A DNA stretch of 64,000 nt from Heterorhizobium halophytocola (GTDB lineage: Bacteria > Pseudomonadota > Alphaproteobacteria > Rhizobiales > Rhizobiaceae). This document shows positions 41,086 to 50,340 of the stretch, piece by piece (the stretch's first letter is position 1; each line of letters opens with the position of its first letter). Below the pieces are notes generated by a model, which was not told the DNA's origin, did no database searches, and was given only the letters and a program-made list of their open reading frames with translations. The stretch covers positions 62,001 through 126,000 of the forward strand of contig NZ_JAGGJU010000009.1 of assembly GCF_017873095.1 (NCBI RefSeq), in the 5' to 3' direction. The translations under genes were made by a program, and so were the position numbers.

Positions 41086-41844
41086 ATGAGCGATACCAGC
41101 ATCCAGACCACCCGATTGAGCGCGCTGGCGAACCCGACCCGGTTTCTGGCGCTGGCGGCAAGCGTTCTGCCCTGGATGGCGGGCATCACCGCGATCCTGT
41201 TTGCGGTCGGCCTCTACTTCAGCTTCACCACCGAAGGCGACTACCAGCAGGGCATGACGGTGATGATCATGTACATCCATGTGCCGGCCGCCTGGCTGTC
41301 GATGATGTGCTATACCGTGATGGCCGTGTCGGCGATCGGCTCGCTCGTCTGGCGCCATCCGCTGGCCGATGTCAGCCACAAGGCCGCAGCCCCGATCGGC
41401 GCCGTGTTCACCCTGATCGCACTGATCACCGGTTCGCTCTGGGGCAAGCCGATGTGGGGCACATGGTGGGTCTGGGATGCGCGGCTGACCTCGGTCTTCG
41501 TGCTGTTCCTGATGTATCTCGGCCTGATCGCGCTGAACCGCGCCATGGACGACCCGTCGCGGGCCGCCCGGGTGTCCTCGGTGCTGATCCTGGTCGGCTT
41601 CGTCAATATCCCGATCATCAAGTTCTCGGTCGACTGGTGGAACACGCTGCACCAGCCGGCAAGCGTGTTCAAGATGGGCGGCTCGGCGATCGATGCGGAA
41701 TTCCTGCGTCCGCTGTTGATCATGGCGATCGCCTTCACCCTGCTGTTCTTCACCCTGCACATCATGGCCATGCGCAACGAGATCTGGCGCCGGCGCATCG
41801 CCTCGCAGCGCCGGCTGGCGGCCCGCATGGCGGCGAAGGGCTGA
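41086..41844 (+). CDS. ccmC: Heme-handling protein CcmC
   Basis: Integral membrane protein that presents heme to CcmE. The 252-residue protein has six hydrophobic segments and the tryptophan-rich WWD motif (WGTWWVWDARLTS), with flanking His residues in YIHVPAAW and TLHQPAS that are typical axial heme ligands. An in-frame ATG at 41059 would add nine residues; neither start has a strong ribosome binding site, so the start is uncertain. Its stop codon overlaps the ccmD start (TGATG). Confidence 0.93.
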   Translation: MSDTSIQTTRLSALANPTRFLALAASVLPWMAGITAILFAVGLYFSFTTEGDYQQGMTVMIMYIHVPAAWLSMMCYTVMAVSAIGSLVWRHPLADVSHKAAAPIGAVFTLIALITGSLWGKPMWGTWWVWDARLTSVFVLFLMYLGLIALNRAMDDPSRAARVSSVLILVGFVNIPIIKFSVDWWNTLHQPASVFKMGGSAIDAEFLRPLLIMAIAFTLLFFTLHIMAMRNEIWRRRIASQRRLAARMAAKG

Positions 41845-42026
41845 TGACCATGGACCACGCCTTCTACATCTACACCGCCTATATCGTCACCTTCGTGCTG
41901 ATCGGTGCGCTGATCGGCTGGACGCTGCTCGACGGCCATTTCCGCAAGCGCGAGCTGAAGGTGCTCGAGGTCTCGGGCATTCGCCGGCGTTCGGCACGGC
42001 CTAAGCGCGAAGGGGATGCACCGTGA
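41844..42026 (+). CDS. ccmD: Heme exporter small protein CcmD
   Basis: A 60-residue protein with one membrane segment (YIYTAYIVTFVLIGALIGWTLL) and a basic C-terminus, typical of CcmD, which stabilises the CcmABC-CcmE complex. It overlaps ccmC by one base (TGATG) and ccmG by four bases (GTGA), showing tight translational coupling in the ccmC-D-G run. Confidence 0.92.
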   Translation: MTMDHAFYIYTAYIVTFVLIGALIGWTLLDGHFRKRELKVLEVSGIRRRSARPKREGDAP

Positions 42027-42637
42027 GCGGCCATATCGAAGAGACCGGCCGGCAGCAGCACCCCGGCCGCCGCGGCATGGGCCGCTATCTGATTGCGCTG
42101 CTGCCGCTCGCCTTTTTCGCGATCATCGTCGCGACTGCCGGCAAGATGCTCTGGGAACAGGGCGTCGACGGCGTCGATGCCTCGACCATTCCCTCGGCGC
42201 TGATCGGCACCCGGGCACCGGCGCTGGCGCTCGCCCCGCTCGACGGATCCAACCTGCCGGCGCTGACCACCGCGGCGATCGCCGGCAAGCTGACCGTCGT
42301 CAACGTCTTTGCCTCCTGGTGCATTCCCTGCCGCGAGGAGCATCCGCTGCTGAAGGAACTGGCCAAGGACCCGCGGATCAATCTGGTGGCGATCAACTAC
42401 AAGGACCGCTCCGACAACGCGCTGCGCTTCCTCGGCGAACTCGGCAATCCCTACAAGGCGATCGGCATCGATCCGGATGGCAAGGCGGCGATCGACTGGG
42501 GCGTCTACGGCATCCCGGAAAGCTATCTCGTCGCCCCCGACGGCACCATCCTCTACAAGAAGGTCGGCCCCTTCGACGCCCAGTCGATCCGCAACGACCT
42601 GATGCCGCAGATCGACAAGGCGCTGAAAGCAGGCTGA
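42023..42637 (+). CDS. ccmG: Cytochrome c biogenesis thioredoxin CcmG (DsbE/CycY)
   Basis: Membrane-anchored periplasmic thioredoxin that reduces apocytochrome c thiols for heme attachment. The 204-residue protein has one N-terminal anchor (YLIALLPLAFFAIIVATAG) and a thioredoxin fold with VNVFASWCIPCREEHP (redox CxxC) and YGIPESYLVAPDG with the cis-proline. It starts with GTG overlapping the ccmD stop. It ends the ccm run; ccmE, ccmF, ccmH and ccmI are not here. Confidence 0.95.
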   Translation: MSGHIEETGRQQHPGRRGMGRYLIALLPLAFFAIIVATAGKMLWEQGVDGVDASTIPSALIGTRAPALALAPLDGSNLPALTTAAIAGKLTVVNVFASWCIPCREEHPLLKELAKDPRINLVAINYKDRSDNALRFLGELGNPYKAIGIDPDGKAAIDWGVYGIPESYLVAPDGTILYKKVGPFDAQSIRNDLMPQIDKALKAG

Positions 42638-42669
42638 TTGTCTTTCAGTGGTATCATGTTATGATACCA
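42638..42669 (+). promoter_or_regulatory. higBA promoter with operator palindrome
   Basis: A TTGTCT (42638-42643) and TATGAT (42660-42665) pair with 16-nt spacing resembles a sigma-70 promoter. Overlapping its -10 region, TGGTATCAT (42649-42657) and ATGATACCA (42661-42669) form a perfect 9-bp inverted repeat with a 3-nt spacer. HigA antitoxins bind such palindromes to autoregulate their operon; the site assignment is inference. Confidence 0.65.
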
Positions 42670-42683
42670 ATCTGGAGGCGTGG

Positions 42684-42954
42684 AGGATCCGATCCTTCAG
42701 GGGCAAGCTGACGCGTTCGGTGGATGACGGTACTGTCCGGAAGGGATTTCCGGCCGATCTGCTCCGGCGGGCGCAGCAATTGTTGGCACTGCTCGATGCC
42801 GCGAAGGAGCTGGCTGATCTTCGCTCGCCGCCTGGAGAGACTGAGCGGCAATCGGGAAGGACAGCACTCCATCCGCATTAGCGACCAGTGGCGGATCTGT
42901 TTCCATTGGACGGAGGCGGGACCCGAAGATGTCGAGATTGTCGACTATCCCTGA
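42684..42954 (+). pseudogene. higB: Decayed HigB-type toxin gene
   Basis: HigB is a ribosome-dependent RelE-fold mRNase. The frame from 42684 encodes IRSFRGK, then FPADLLRRAQQLLALLDAAKEL and LRSPPG, matching the N-terminal half of HigB. From about 42835 the family sequence continues in the +1 frame (RLERLSGNREGQHSIR, ISDQWRICFHW, VEIVDYP). The expected ATG is AGG (42684-42686), 5 nt after a GGAGG site. The frame break lies at a CGCCTGG sequence, as if an 11-nt unit between two direct CGCCTGG repeats had been lost. The gene is therefore probably dead, while higA downstream is intact. Confidence 0.82.
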
Positions 42955-42985
42955 ACGCGCCGTCGAGCCGGCAAGGAGCCCGATC

Positions 42986-43285
42986 ATGAGAGAGAGCAAG
43001 GGACCAGCCATTCATCCGGGCGAGATCCTGCGGGAGCTTTATCTGGAGCCGCTCTCCCTGACGCCTTACGCTCTGGCGAAGACGCTGCGCATACCCCGCA
43101 CGCGCCTGGAGCGCATCGTTGCCGAGAAGGTCGGCATCAGTGCCGACACCGCTTTGCGGCTGGCGAAGCATTTCAGGACAAGCCCCGAATTCTGGCTCAA
43201 CCTGCAGGCCGCCTATGATCTGAAGCGGGAAGCGGAATTGCTCAAGGATGAGCTCGCGCAGATCGAGGAAGTCGCGGCCGCCTAG
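42986..43285 (+). CDS. higA: HigA-family antitoxin, XRE-type transcription regulator
   Basis: A 99-residue helix-turn-helix protein that in intact systems neutralises HigB and represses the operon. It shows the family start [27 protein letters not shown], the helix-turn-helix [26 protein letters not shown] and [22 protein letters not shown] precedes the ATG by 7 nt; an upstream in-frame ATG at 42929 lies within higB. The partner toxin is broken, so this is an orphan antitoxin. Its stop overlaps the end of the convergent DUF2585 gene by 4 nt. Confidence 0.92.
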   Translation: MRESKGPAIHPGEILRELYLEPLSLTPYALAKTLRIPRTRLERIVAEKVGISADTALRLAKHFRTSPEFWLNLQAAYDLKREAELLKDELAQIEEVAAA

Positions 43286-43872
43286 AGGGCTGCCTGCCAC
43301 TCCTTGATGGCGTCGACCGGCCAGACCAGCATCAGCACGTTGAGGGTGAGGTTGTCGCGGATCAGCCAGCCGGTGAAGATCTCGAAGATGATGGCGACGA
43401 GGATCGTCAGCCAGACCGGGACCCGTGCGGCAAACAGGAAGCCGAGGATCATGAAGACGGTGTCCATCACCGAATTCAGGATGCTGTCGCCGGAATAGCC
43501 GACGGCGGCCGTGGCGCTGCGATAGCGGTTGATGATGATCGGTGAGTTTTCGAGCAGTTCCCATCCGGCCTCGATGACGACGGCGAGCGTGAGGCGCGGG
43601 CCGATCCCCCTGTTGCGCAGCACCAGCCAGCCGAGCCCGTAGAACAGGAAGCCGTGGATGATGTGCGAGGGCGTGTACCAGTCGGCCAGATGCTGCGAAT
43701 TGCCGGGCGTGTTGACGCCGGGTTCGAACAGCTTGACATAGCCGCAGGTGCAGATCGGCACCCGCCCCATCATCCATTCGGTGAGCGCCTGGGCGAGGAT
43801 CAGGACGGCCACGACCGCCAGTGAGAAGGTCAGGGATTGCGAGGGGCGCGCCGGCTCTGTCGTCGCGCTCAT
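43282..43872 (-). CDS. DUF2585 (UPF0314) membrane protein
   Basis: A 196-residue membrane protein with four or five hydrophobic segments and the family blocks [36 protein letters not shown] and [15 protein letters not shown]. The Cys/His/Asp-rich loop between the first two helices suggests metal binding, but function is unknown. It overlaps the yciB stop by 4 nt and so is the last gene of the ftsY-yciB-DUF2585 run. It converges with higA. Confidence 0.87.
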   Translation of the reverse strand: MSATTEPARPSQSLTFSLAVVAVLILAQALTEWMMGRVPICTCGYVKLFEPGVNTPGNSQHLADWYTPSHIIHGFLFYGLGWLVLRNRGIGPRLTLAVVIEAGWELLENSPIIINRYRSATAAVGYSGDSILNSVMDTVFMILGFLFAARVPVWLTILVAIIFEIFTGWLIRDNLTLNVLMLVWPVDAIKEWQAAL

Positions 43873-44525
43873 TCGGCCTTGTCACCTTTAGCGGCCGCGT
43901 CCGGCACCTGATGGCGCATGATCAGCGGCATCTGCGACAGGGTGAAGAGAATGGTGATCGGCATGGTGCCCCAGACCTTGAAATTGACCCAGGTGTCGTC
44001 GGAGAAATTGCGCCAGACGATCTCGTTCAGCACCGCCAGGAAGATGAAGAACAGGCCCCAGCGCAGGGTCAGCTTCTTCCAGCCTTCGTCGTCCAGCTGG
44101 AAGGCGGCGTTGAACACATAGCCCAGCAGCGACTTGCCGAAGAACAGGCCGCCGAGCAGCAGGAAGGCGAACATGCCATTGATTATCGTCGGCTTCATCT
44201 TGATGAAGGTCTCGTCCTGCAGATAGATGCCGAGGCCGCCGAAGATCAGCACCACGACGCCGGAGACGAAGGGCATGATCGGCAGATGCTTGAACACCAG
44301 CTTCGAGACGATCAGCGCGATCACCGTTGCGGCCATGAACAGCGCGGTGGCGATGAACAGCGGACCGCCGACCTCGGTCAGGATCGGGAATTTCTGCGCC
44401 AGCCACTCGCCGCGCAGATTGCCGAAGAAGAAGACCAGCAGCGGGCCGATTTCCAGCACCATTTTCAGCATCGGATGATGCTTTTCCTCGACGGTCGGAT
44501 GCGTATCGCTTTCCGGGGTGGGCAT
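43869..44525 (-). CDS. yciB: YciB/IspZ inner-membrane septation protein
   Basis: Integral membrane protein linked to cell envelope synthesis and septation. The 218-residue protein has five or six hydrophobic segments, starts the domain with [10 protein letters not shown] and ends with [13 protein letters not shown], the family signature. It lies 35 nt after ftsY on the same strand and overlaps the DUF2585 gene by 4 nt. The start MPTPESDT is the only good ATG. Confidence 0.92.
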   Translation of the reverse strand: MPTPESDTHPTVEEKHHPMLKMVLEIGPLLVFFFGNLRGEWLAQKFPILTEVGGPLFIATALFMAATVIALIVSKLVFKHLPIMPFVSGVVVLIFGGLGIYLQDETFIKMKPTIINGMFAFLLLGGLFFGKSLLGYVFNAAFQLDDEGWKKLTLRWGLFFIFLAVLNEIVWRNFSDDTWVNFKVWGTMPITILFTLSQMPLIMRHQVPDAAAKGDKAE

Positions 44526-44560
44526 GAGCTCGTGTCGTCCTTGTTGCAGCGCAGGCGGGT

Positions 44561-46786
44561 TTAATGCGGAATGCCGGCAATCGCCTCGGCGAAATCCTCG
44601 GCCTCGAAGGGTTCGAGGTCGTCGACGCCTTCGCCGACACCGATGAAATAGACCGGCAGCTTGTGCTTGGCCGCGATCGCGACCAGGATGCCGCCGCGGG
44701 CCGTGCCATCCAATTTTGTCATAATCAGGCCCGAGACGCCGGCGACATTGCGGAAGATCTCGACCTGGTTCATCGCGTTCTGCCCGGTGGTGGCATCCAG
44801 CGTCTGCAGCACGGTGTGCGGCGCATCGGGATCGAGCTTGCCGAGCACCCGGACGATCTTTTCGAGCTCCGCCATCAGCTCGGTCTTGTTCTGCAGCCGG
44901 CCGGCGGTGTCGATGATCAGCACGTCGGATTTCTCCGCCTGCGCCTGCTTGAAGGCCTCGAAGGCAAGGCCCGCGGCATCCGCCCCGAGCTTGGTGCCGA
45001 GAAAGCCGGAGCCGGTGCGATCGGCCCAGATCTTCAGCTGTTCGATGGCCGCGGCGCGAAACGTGTCGCCGGCCGCCAGCATGACCTTCAGCCCGGAACC
45101 CGAGAGCTTGGCCGCCAGCTTGCCGATCGTCGTCGTCTTGCCGGTGCCGTTGACGCCGACGACCAGGATCACATGCGGCTTGTGGCTGAGGTCGAGTTCG
45201 AGCGGTCTTGCGACCGGTTTCAGCACCTTGGTGATCTCGGTTGCCATGATCTTCGAGACATCCTCGCCGGTCACGTCCTTGCCGTAGCGTTCTGCCGACA
45301 GCGTATCGGAGATCCGCATCGCAGTTTCGACGCCGAGATCGGCCTGGATCAGCAGGTCTTCCAGCTCCTGCAGCGTGTCCTCGTCGAGCTTGCGCTTGGT
45401 GAAGAGGGCGGTGATCTGGCCGGACAGCTGCGAGGACGTGCGATAGAGCCCGGCCTTCAGCCGCTGGAACCAGTTCTGCTGCACGGCGGGGGCAGGCGCT
45501 TGCGGCGCGACCGGGGCCGCGGATCGGCTGGCGAAGCCCTTCGGCAGGGCGGGCGGTGCCTCCGCCGCCGTGTCGATATGCCCGTGCGAGATGTCGGCGG
45601 GTTGCTGCGGTTGCGGGTGCGGCTGATCCCCCCCTGGCCTGCCGGCCATCCCCCCCACAGGTGGGGGGAGACTCGCGGCGGCGTCCTGCCTGTCTTCGGT
45701 GGTCGGGACTGGCGTCGGCGATGTCGATGGCCCATCGGTAGCATCTGACGTTGCGGTCTGCGGCCTACCCCCCTCTGTCCTGCCGGACTGCAGGGTCGAG
45801 CCACGGGTCTCGACCCGTCCTTCGGACCCCACCTCAAGGGGGGAGATCAGCTCGGGACTGGCCTTTTCGCCAATCTCGGACGTTGAGGTGGACAGCGGTA
45901 CATCTGGATGCTTCGCCTCAGCAGCCTCAGCGCTGGAGTTTGGCACGGCGGTCGCCGCGCTCTCCCGATCTCCCCCCTTGAGGGGGAGATGGCCCGAAGG
46001 GTCAGAGGGGAGTGCCGCGGCATCCGCCTCGTTCGCTGATGAGGCGACATCCGCGGCGCGCGCTGTTTCGTTCACGGCGGCCTGCGGGATGTCGGCGGGT
46101 TGTTCGGGCTGCGGATGGATTGAGTCTGACGTTGCGGTCTGCGGCCTACCCCCCTCTGTCCTGCCGGACTGCTGGGTCGAGCCACGGGTCTCGACCCGTC
46201 CTTCGGACCCCACCTCAAGGGGGGAGATCGGCTCGGGGCTGGCCTGTTCGCCAATCTCGGGCGTTGAGGTGGGCAGCGGTGTATCTGGATGCTTCGCTTC
46301 AGCAGCCTCAGCGGCGGAGTTTGGCACGGCGGTCGCCGCGCGCTCCCGATCTCCCCCCTTGAGGGGGAGATGGCCCGAAGGGTCAGAGGGGGGTGAAGCG
46401 GCACCCGCGTCGCCTGCTGGCAAGGCGGCATCCGCGTCGCCTGCTGGCAAGGCGGCACCAGCTTCGTGCGCTGATGAAGCGGCACCCATCGCGCGCGCCG
46501 TCTCGTCGTCGATATCCGGTGCGGGACCGGCCGCGGTGTCGATTTCTTCCGGCAGCACCGGCTGAATGTCCGGTGCCGCTGTCGGCTCCGGTCCGCGTTC
46601 GGCATCCGCCGTCTGCATGGGGCGGCCGAGCAGGGCGGCGACGTCACTGGGGTCGGAGCCGGGCGCCTCGACCTCGGCCGGGATCGCGACGCTGCCCGGG
46701 TCTGCCGGCTGATTGTCGCCGGACTTGCCCTCGTCGGGCTTGCCCTTGCCGAACGTGAAGACCTTCTTGATGAAACCGATTGCCAT
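44561..46786 (-). CDS. ftsY: Signal recognition particle receptor FtsY with enlarged, repeat-bearing A domain
   Basis: GTPase receptor that docks ribosome-SRP complexes at the membrane. The NG domain covers about residues 437-741 and is intact: [29 protein letters not shown]. The N-terminal A domain spans some 436 residues, far more than usual, and is Pro/Ala/Glu/Ser-rich. It contains five in-frame palindromic repeat elements and a duplicated 89-codon block (residues 133-221 and 260-348). The start [10 protein letters not shown] at 46786 gives a membrane-binding amphipathic stretch. mtaB ends 10 nt upstream; yciB follows. Confidence 0.93.
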   Translation of the reverse strand: MAIGFIKKVFTFGKGKPDEGKSGDNQPADPGSVAIPAEVEAPGSDPSDVAALLGRPMQTADAERGPEPTAAPDIQPVLPEEIDTAAGPAPDIDDETARAMGAASSAHEAGAALPAGDADAALPAGDAGAASPPSDPSGHLPLKGGDRERAATAVPNSAAEAAEAKHPDTPLPTSTPEIGEQASPEPISPLEVGSEGRVETRGSTQQSGRTEGGRPQTATSDSIHPQPEQPADIPQAAVNETARAADVASSANEADAAALPSDPSGHLPLKGGDRESAATAVPNSSAEAAEAKHPDVPLSTSTSEIGEKASPELISPLEVGSEGRVETRGSTLQSGRTEGGRPQTATSDATDGPSTSPTPVPTTEDRQDAAASLPPPVGGMAGRPGGDQPHPQPQQPADISHGHIDTAAEAPPALPKGFASRSAAPVAPQAPAPAVQQNWFQRLKAGLYRTSSQLSGQITALFTKRKLDEDTLQELEDLLIQADLGVETAMRISDTLSAERYGKDVTGEDVSKIMATEITKVLKPVARPLELDLSHKPHVILVVGVNGTGKTTTIGKLAAKLSGSGLKVMLAAGDTFRAAAIEQLKIWADRTGSGFLGTKLGADAAGLAFEAFKQAQAEKSDVLIIDTAGRLQNKTELMAELEKIVRVLGKLDPDAPHTVLQTLDATTGQNAMNQVEIFRNVAGVSGLIMTKLDGTARGGILVAIAAKHKLPVYFIGVGEGVDDLEPFEAEDFAEAIAGIPH
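45625..45672. repeat. Palindromic element in ftsY, divergent class
   Basis: GATCCCCCCCTGGCCTGCCG, GCCATCCCCCCCACAGGTGG and GGGGAG form palindromes like the main element but with a different core (CCCCCCACAGGTGGGGGG). It encodes [13 protein letters not shown] at about residues 374-388. Confidence 0.7.
45767..45848 (+). repeat. Extended palindromic element in ftsY (copy A)
   Basis: The main element with an extra palindromic arm (GGGTCGAG...CTCGACCC) between its two halves; extended forms also occur at 54170 and 55118. In the ftsY frame it encodes [17 protein letters not shown] and QSGRTEGGR. Confidence 0.85.
45967..46010 (-). repeat. Palindromic element in ftsY (copy A, inverted)
   Basis: GATCTCCCCCCTTGAGGGGG then AGATGGCCCGAAGGGTCAGA and GGGG. 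In frame it encodes [15 protein letters not shown]. It faces the element at 45767, giving a large inverted repeat. Confidence 0.85.
46148..46229 (+). repeat. Extended palindromic element in ftsY (copy B)
   Basis: Duplicate of the element at 45767, offset by exactly 381 bp, with only a few base changes. Confidence 0.85.
46348..46391 (-). repeat. Palindromic element in ftsY (copy B, inverted)
   Basis: Duplicate of the element at 45967, offset by 381 bp; encodes [15 protein letters not shown]. Confidence 0.85.
46407..46460. repeat. Tandem 27-bp repeat in ftsY, two units
   Basis: Units start at 46407 and 46434 and share 25 of 27 bases. They encode two nine-residue Ala/Asp-rich repeats (ALPAGDA type) in the acidic A domain. 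Copy A of the larger duplication lacks this expansion. Confidence 0.75.
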
Positions 46787-46796
46787 GATGTGTCCG

Positions 46797-48086
46797 TCAG
46801 GCGGCCTTCTGGGCCGCGGTCTGAATCTCGAGATGCCGGCCATTGTGGCCGGTGATGGTGACCTCGACAAGCAGGCCGGGCTCAAGTCCGGGTGCCGCCG
46901 CGAGGGTGAAGTCTGGCGTATGCGCCATGCCGTTGCGCTCGACCAGGATCGTTTGCCGGCTACCGACCAGCCTTTGCAGGTGGTTCGCATGGAGGCGTTC
47001 GGCCACACCGCGCAGTTCGGCGGCGCGGTCCTTGACCAGCCGACGATCGAGCTGCGGCATGCGCGCGGCGGGCGTGCCTTCCCGCGGGCTGTAGGGGAAG
47101 ACATGCAGATGGGCAATGCCGATCTCTTCGGCCAGCCGCGCCGAGTTTGCCGCCATGTCGGCGGTTTCGGTCGGGAAACCGGCGATCATGTCGGCGCCGA
47201 AGGAGAATTCGGGGCGCAGCGACCTGACCTGTTCGGCAAAAACAAGCGCATCGGCGCGCGCATGGCGCCGCTTCATCCGCTTCAGGATCATGTCGTCGCC
47301 ATGCTGCAGCGACAGATGCAGATGCGGCATGAAGCGCGGCTCGTCGGCGATCAGGTCCATGAGATGCCGGTCGACCTCGATGCTGTCGATCGACGACAGG
47401 CGCAGGCGCGCGATCTCGGGCACCTGTCTCAGCAGCGTCTTCGCCAGCAGGCCGAGCGTCGGCGTGCCCGGCAGATCGGCGCCGTAACTGGTGGCATCGA
47501 CGCCGGTCAGCACCACTTCGCGGTAGCCGTTTTCGACGAGCCTGCGGGCCTGCTCGACCACGGCGCCCATCGGCACCGAGCGGGAATTGCCGCGGCCATA
47601 GGGAATGATGCAGAAGGTGCAGCGGTGATCGCAGCCGTTCTGCACCTGCAGGAAGCCGCGCACATGGCCGTCGATATGGCTGACCAGCTGCGGCGCTGTC
47701 TCGGTGACGCTCATGATGTCGTTGACCGCGACCTTTTCTTCCGCCGAGACGCCGAAATCCTGTGATGCGCGGTAATGCGCGGCCTTCAGCTTTTCCGCGT
47801 TGCCGAGGACGGCATCGACTTCCGGCATGGCGGCAAAGGCGCCGGCATCGGTCTGGGCGGCACAGCCGGTGACGATGATGCGGCTTTGCGGATTGTCGCG
47901 CCGGGCCCGGCGGATCGCCTGGCGGGCCTGGCGCACGGCCTCGCCGGTGACCGCGCAGGTGTTGACCAGAATCGCGTCGGTGAGGCCAGCCCTGGCGGCT
48001 TCAGCCTTCATCACCTCGGATTCATAGGTGTTCAGCCGGCAGCCGAAGGTAATGACGTCGACACCGCTTTGCCGGGGATCGGTCAA
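46797..48086 (-). CDS. mtaB: tRNA (N6-L-threonylcarbamoyladenosine-37-C2)-methylthiotransferase MtaB
   Basis: Radical-SAM enzyme that makes ms2t6A37 in tRNA. The 429-residue protein has the N-terminal UPF0004 cluster cysteines ([26 protein letters not shown]), the radical-SAM motif CDHRCTFC, and a C-terminal TRAM-like domain. The start is a TTG at 48086 overlapping the dapF stop (TTGA), with GGAG 10 nt before it; no ATG fits the family start. ftsY begins 10 nt after its stop, so dapF-mtaB-ftsY are coupled. Confidence 0.92.
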   Translation of the reverse strand: MTDPRQSGVDVITFGCRLNTYESEVMKAEAARAGLTDAILVNTCAVTGEAVRQARQAIRRARRDNPQSRIIVTGCAAQTDAGAFAAMPEVDAVLGNAEKLKAAHYRASQDFGVSAEEKVAVNDIMSVTETAPQLVSHIDGHVRGFLQVQNGCDHRCTFCIIPYGRGNSRSVPMGAVVEQARRLVENGYREVVLTGVDATSYGADLPGTPTLGLLAKTLLRQVPEIARLRLSSIDSIEVDRHLMDLIADEPRFMPHLHLSLQHGDDMILKRMKRRHARADALVFAEQVRSLRPEFSFGADMIAGFPTETADMAANSARLAEEIGIAHLHVFPYSPREGTPAARMPQLDRRLVKDRAAELRGVAERLHANHLQRLVGSRQTILVERNGMAHTPDFTLAAAPGLEPGLLVEVTITGHNGRHLEIQTAAQKAA

Positions 48087-48997
48087 TGGGCCGCCGCTCC
48101 GTCCTGCGGCGCGACCTCGTCGCGCGCGAAGGCGCCGGTCAGCGGATCGAGGCGTCCGGACCATTCCCATTCGGCGGCACCGGTCATGACGACATGGTTG
48201 TCGCGCTCGCGCCAGTCGATGGTGAGCGTCTGGCGGCCGGGGCTGGAGGCGACGGTCAGTTCGACCTTGCGCCCGGTGCGCCCGGTGCGGGCGGCCGATA
48301 CGGCAGCGGCACACGCGGCCGAGCCGCAGGCCAGCGTCAGGCCGGCGCCGCGCTCCCAGGTGCGGGTGATCATCGTCGACGGCGAGGTGACCTGGGCCAA
48401 GGTGATATTGGCCTTTTCCGGGAACATCGGATGGTTTTCGAGCAGCGGGCCGAAGCGTTCGAGATCGTAGTCCATCGGATCACGGTCGACCCAGAAGATC
48501 GCATGCGGATTGCCGATCGACATCACCGCCGGGGAGTGCAGGATCGGCGCATCGATCGGACCGATCTGCAGCTCGATCTTCGAGGTGTCGTGGAATTCCT
48601 CCGACAGTGGAATGCGGTCCCAGCGGAATTCCGGCTTGCCCATGTCGACCGAAATCGAACCATCGTCATGCTCGACGGCGTTCAGGATGCCGGCGACCGT
48701 CTGGAAGGTAAAGGCCTTGCGGCCGGTCTCGGCGGCGAGCGCCTGGACGACGCAGCGCGTGCCATTGCCGCAGGCGCCGGCCTTCGATCCGTCATTGTTG
48801 AGGATGTCGATATAAGCATCCGTGCCGTGTGCCTTCGGATCGTGGATCGCCATGATCTGGTCGAACCGGGTCTCGGCGTCGCCGGCAAGCGCGATCGCCG
48901 CCTCCGGCGTGACACGGTCGGTGCGGCCGCGCATGTCGACGACCAGGATCTTGTTACCAATCCCGTTCATCTTCGCGAATTCGACCATTCCCGTCAT
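48083..48997 (-). CDS. dapF: Diaminopimelate epimerase
   Basis: Cofactor-independent epimerase that converts LL- to meso-diaminopimelate for peptidoglycan and lysine. The 304-residue protein has both catalytic-Cys motifs, GACGNGTRC and LACGSAAC, and the FAKMNGIGN start block. ATGs at 48997 and 48988 are both possible; the first gives the [12 protein letters not shown] start closest to the family. It overlaps mtaB by 4 nt and heads the dapF-mtaB-ftsY-yciB-DUF2585 run. Confidence 0.96.
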   Translation of the reverse strand: MTGMVEFAKMNGIGNKILVVDMRGRTDRVTPEAAIALAGDAETRFDQIMAIHDPKAHGTDAYIDILNNDGSKAGACGNGTRCVVQALAAETGRKAFTFQTVAGILNAVEHDDGSISVDMGKPEFRWDRIPLSEEFHDTSKIELQIGPIDAPILHSPAVMSIGNPHAIFWVDRDPMDYDLERFGPLLENHPMFPEKANITLAQVTSPSTMITRTWERGAGLTLACGSAACAAAVSAARTGRTGRKVELTVASSPGRQTLTIDWRERDNHVVMTGAAEWEWSGRLDPLTGAFARDEVAPQDGAAAH

Positions 48998-49050
48998 ATG
49001 CCGCCCGATCCTTTTGCCCAGTCTCTTTCCGTATATGGCGGAAATGCCCG

Positions 49051-49518
49051 CTAATTGCCAGTCTTGCAAGCTGTCGTCGGCATTGCGTCGCGGGCAATCG
49101 GGCGTCGGACCCGCCGGCGGGCCCCGCGCCTGCCGCGGCGTGGCGGACCCGGCGGTTCCGCACCGGGCACATTCACGGCCGCAATGCTGCTGCCGGCGGA
49201 CCGGAGGCCTGGGTCCGACCAGACGCCCCGGCCGGCCCGCGAGATGGCAACCGCTGCCTGCACAAGAGCCCGATCGAACTGCGGGTCCGCGTTGTAACGG
49301 TCCAGGAGGGCGGTGGGATCCTCGGCGAGTTCGACCATCTGGTAGAGTTCGTCGAAGCATTGGCGCTGGTGCGCGTCCAGCCCGCCAAGGCAGAAGGGCA
49401 CCCCGTCTGCGGCGCTCTGCCAACGGCATCTTCGCCCGCGACGGCAGCCGCGGGTGCAGAACTGGGGCATGGCCAGCATTTCCAATGTCAGGGTTGCCAT
49501 TGGGCCGTCTATCGGCAT
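49051..49518 (-). CDS. Hypothetical protein with a Cys/Arg cluster
   Basis: A 155-residue reading frame with AAAGGA 9 nt before its ATG. The N-terminal part has a compact cysteine-arginine cluster ([14 protein letters not shown]) followed by a Cys in VPFCLGG and a helical section ([21 protein letters not shown]). Short rhizobial hypothetical proteins with a CRR..RRC motif look similar in my memory, but I cannot name a family. The C-terminal third ([15 protein letters not shown]) is low-complexity and may be read from non-coding sequence. It is a plausible but unproven gene. Confidence 0.45.
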   Translation of the reverse strand: MPIDGPMATLTLEMLAMPQFCTRGCRRGRRCRWQSAADGVPFCLGGLDAHQRQCFDELYQMVELAEDPTALLDRYNADPQFDRALVQAAVAISRAGRGVWSDPGLRSAGSSIAAVNVPGAEPPGPPRRGRRGARRRVRRPIARDAMPTTACKTGN

Positions 49519-50290
49519 TGCCGTGGTCCTTTCTCCCTTGCGCGCGCTCCTGGCGGGCACAGTTATCCCTTGGTGATCTTCGAATGCAGTCGGACGGGAC
49601 GCTCAAAGCTGCCCATTGAAAAATTTAGAAAAACGGCACCCTTCAGCGTCCCGTTCGGCGGTTTTTGCGCGTGACTTCGGCCGCTCTGCAGGGGGAGGGG
49701 CAGCCGCTTGTCTCGGCGGACCGTTGCCGTTCCGCCGGACCGGGCCACCCTCGTGACGAAGGCCGGACGCCCGGTCGCCTGCTGCCAAATCCACCCCTTG
49801 CGTGCCCCACAGGCACGTCCGGCGCGCCGTTCGGGCATCAGATGCGGGCCGGCCGGTCCAACGGCGTCTGTCCGCATCCCCCGTGTCGCCGGAGGGAGGC
49901 CATTTTCCACGCACCCGGAACATGGGGCTCTGCGTCTCTTCCCCAGGTACCGCGCCGGCTCCGCCTCGCCACAACGCCTTGTGGTGTATCCGTGACGGAA
50001 CGGGGGAGAGTGTGACTGCGCGCGAGGCAAGGGGGAAAATCGGGGCCGGATTTTTTTTTGAAGAAAATGCGTTTTTCCTCTTCGACGCCGAGGCATGCGG
50101 GATCTCGCCTGCTGCAAGGATTTCCGTAAGTAATTGACATGATGACTTTTCCTGGTCGTCATGCACGCGTCGGCAAGGCGTTCGGCGGCTCTGTCATGGC
50201 GGCGTGAAAGTTCTTTCCACAACGAAGGGAGGTCAAAATATTGCACCCTTGTCTGCCCCCGTTGAAGGGTTCGCGACAAGCCGCTCCGCA
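49519..50290. other. Gene-poor stretch
   Basis: About 770 nt in which long frames exist on both strands but none shows a domain, a good start or consistent codon use. It includes an unusual T/A-rich patch around 50049-50080 (nine consecutive T residues) and a TTGACA at 50134-50139 without a clear -10 partner. It looks like decaying or non-coding DNA. Confidence 0.55.
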
Positions 50291-50326
50291 GCCCTCCCCA
50301 GAAGCCCTTTCCAACAAGGGGAGGGC
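50291..50326. repeat. CCCTCCCC-class palindromic element
   Basis: GCCCTCCCC and GGGGAGGGC flank a short spacer with AAGCCCTTT. It differs from the main element and resembles copies at 51275-51410. It sits just beyond a remnant of the thiE 3' end, as the other copy sits beyond thiE itself. Confidence 0.65.
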
Positions 50327-50340
50327 CTACGGAAGCGGGT

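Larger units (their letters stand above)
45744..46391. repeat. Direct duplication inside ftsY, 381-bp period
   Basis: The 267-bp blocks 45744-46010 and 46125-46391 align without gaps at a 381-bp (127-codon) offset and differ at about 12 positions (about 95 per cent identical). Both are in frame. Flanking sequence (ETARA...ASSA.EA) is also repeated more loosely, so the duplicated unit was larger than the best-preserved block. Confidence 0.88.

Noticed and set aside
42648..42881. Functional HigB from the ATG at 42648
   Set aside because: This start lies inside the operator palindrome and the frame diverges from HigB after the first half.
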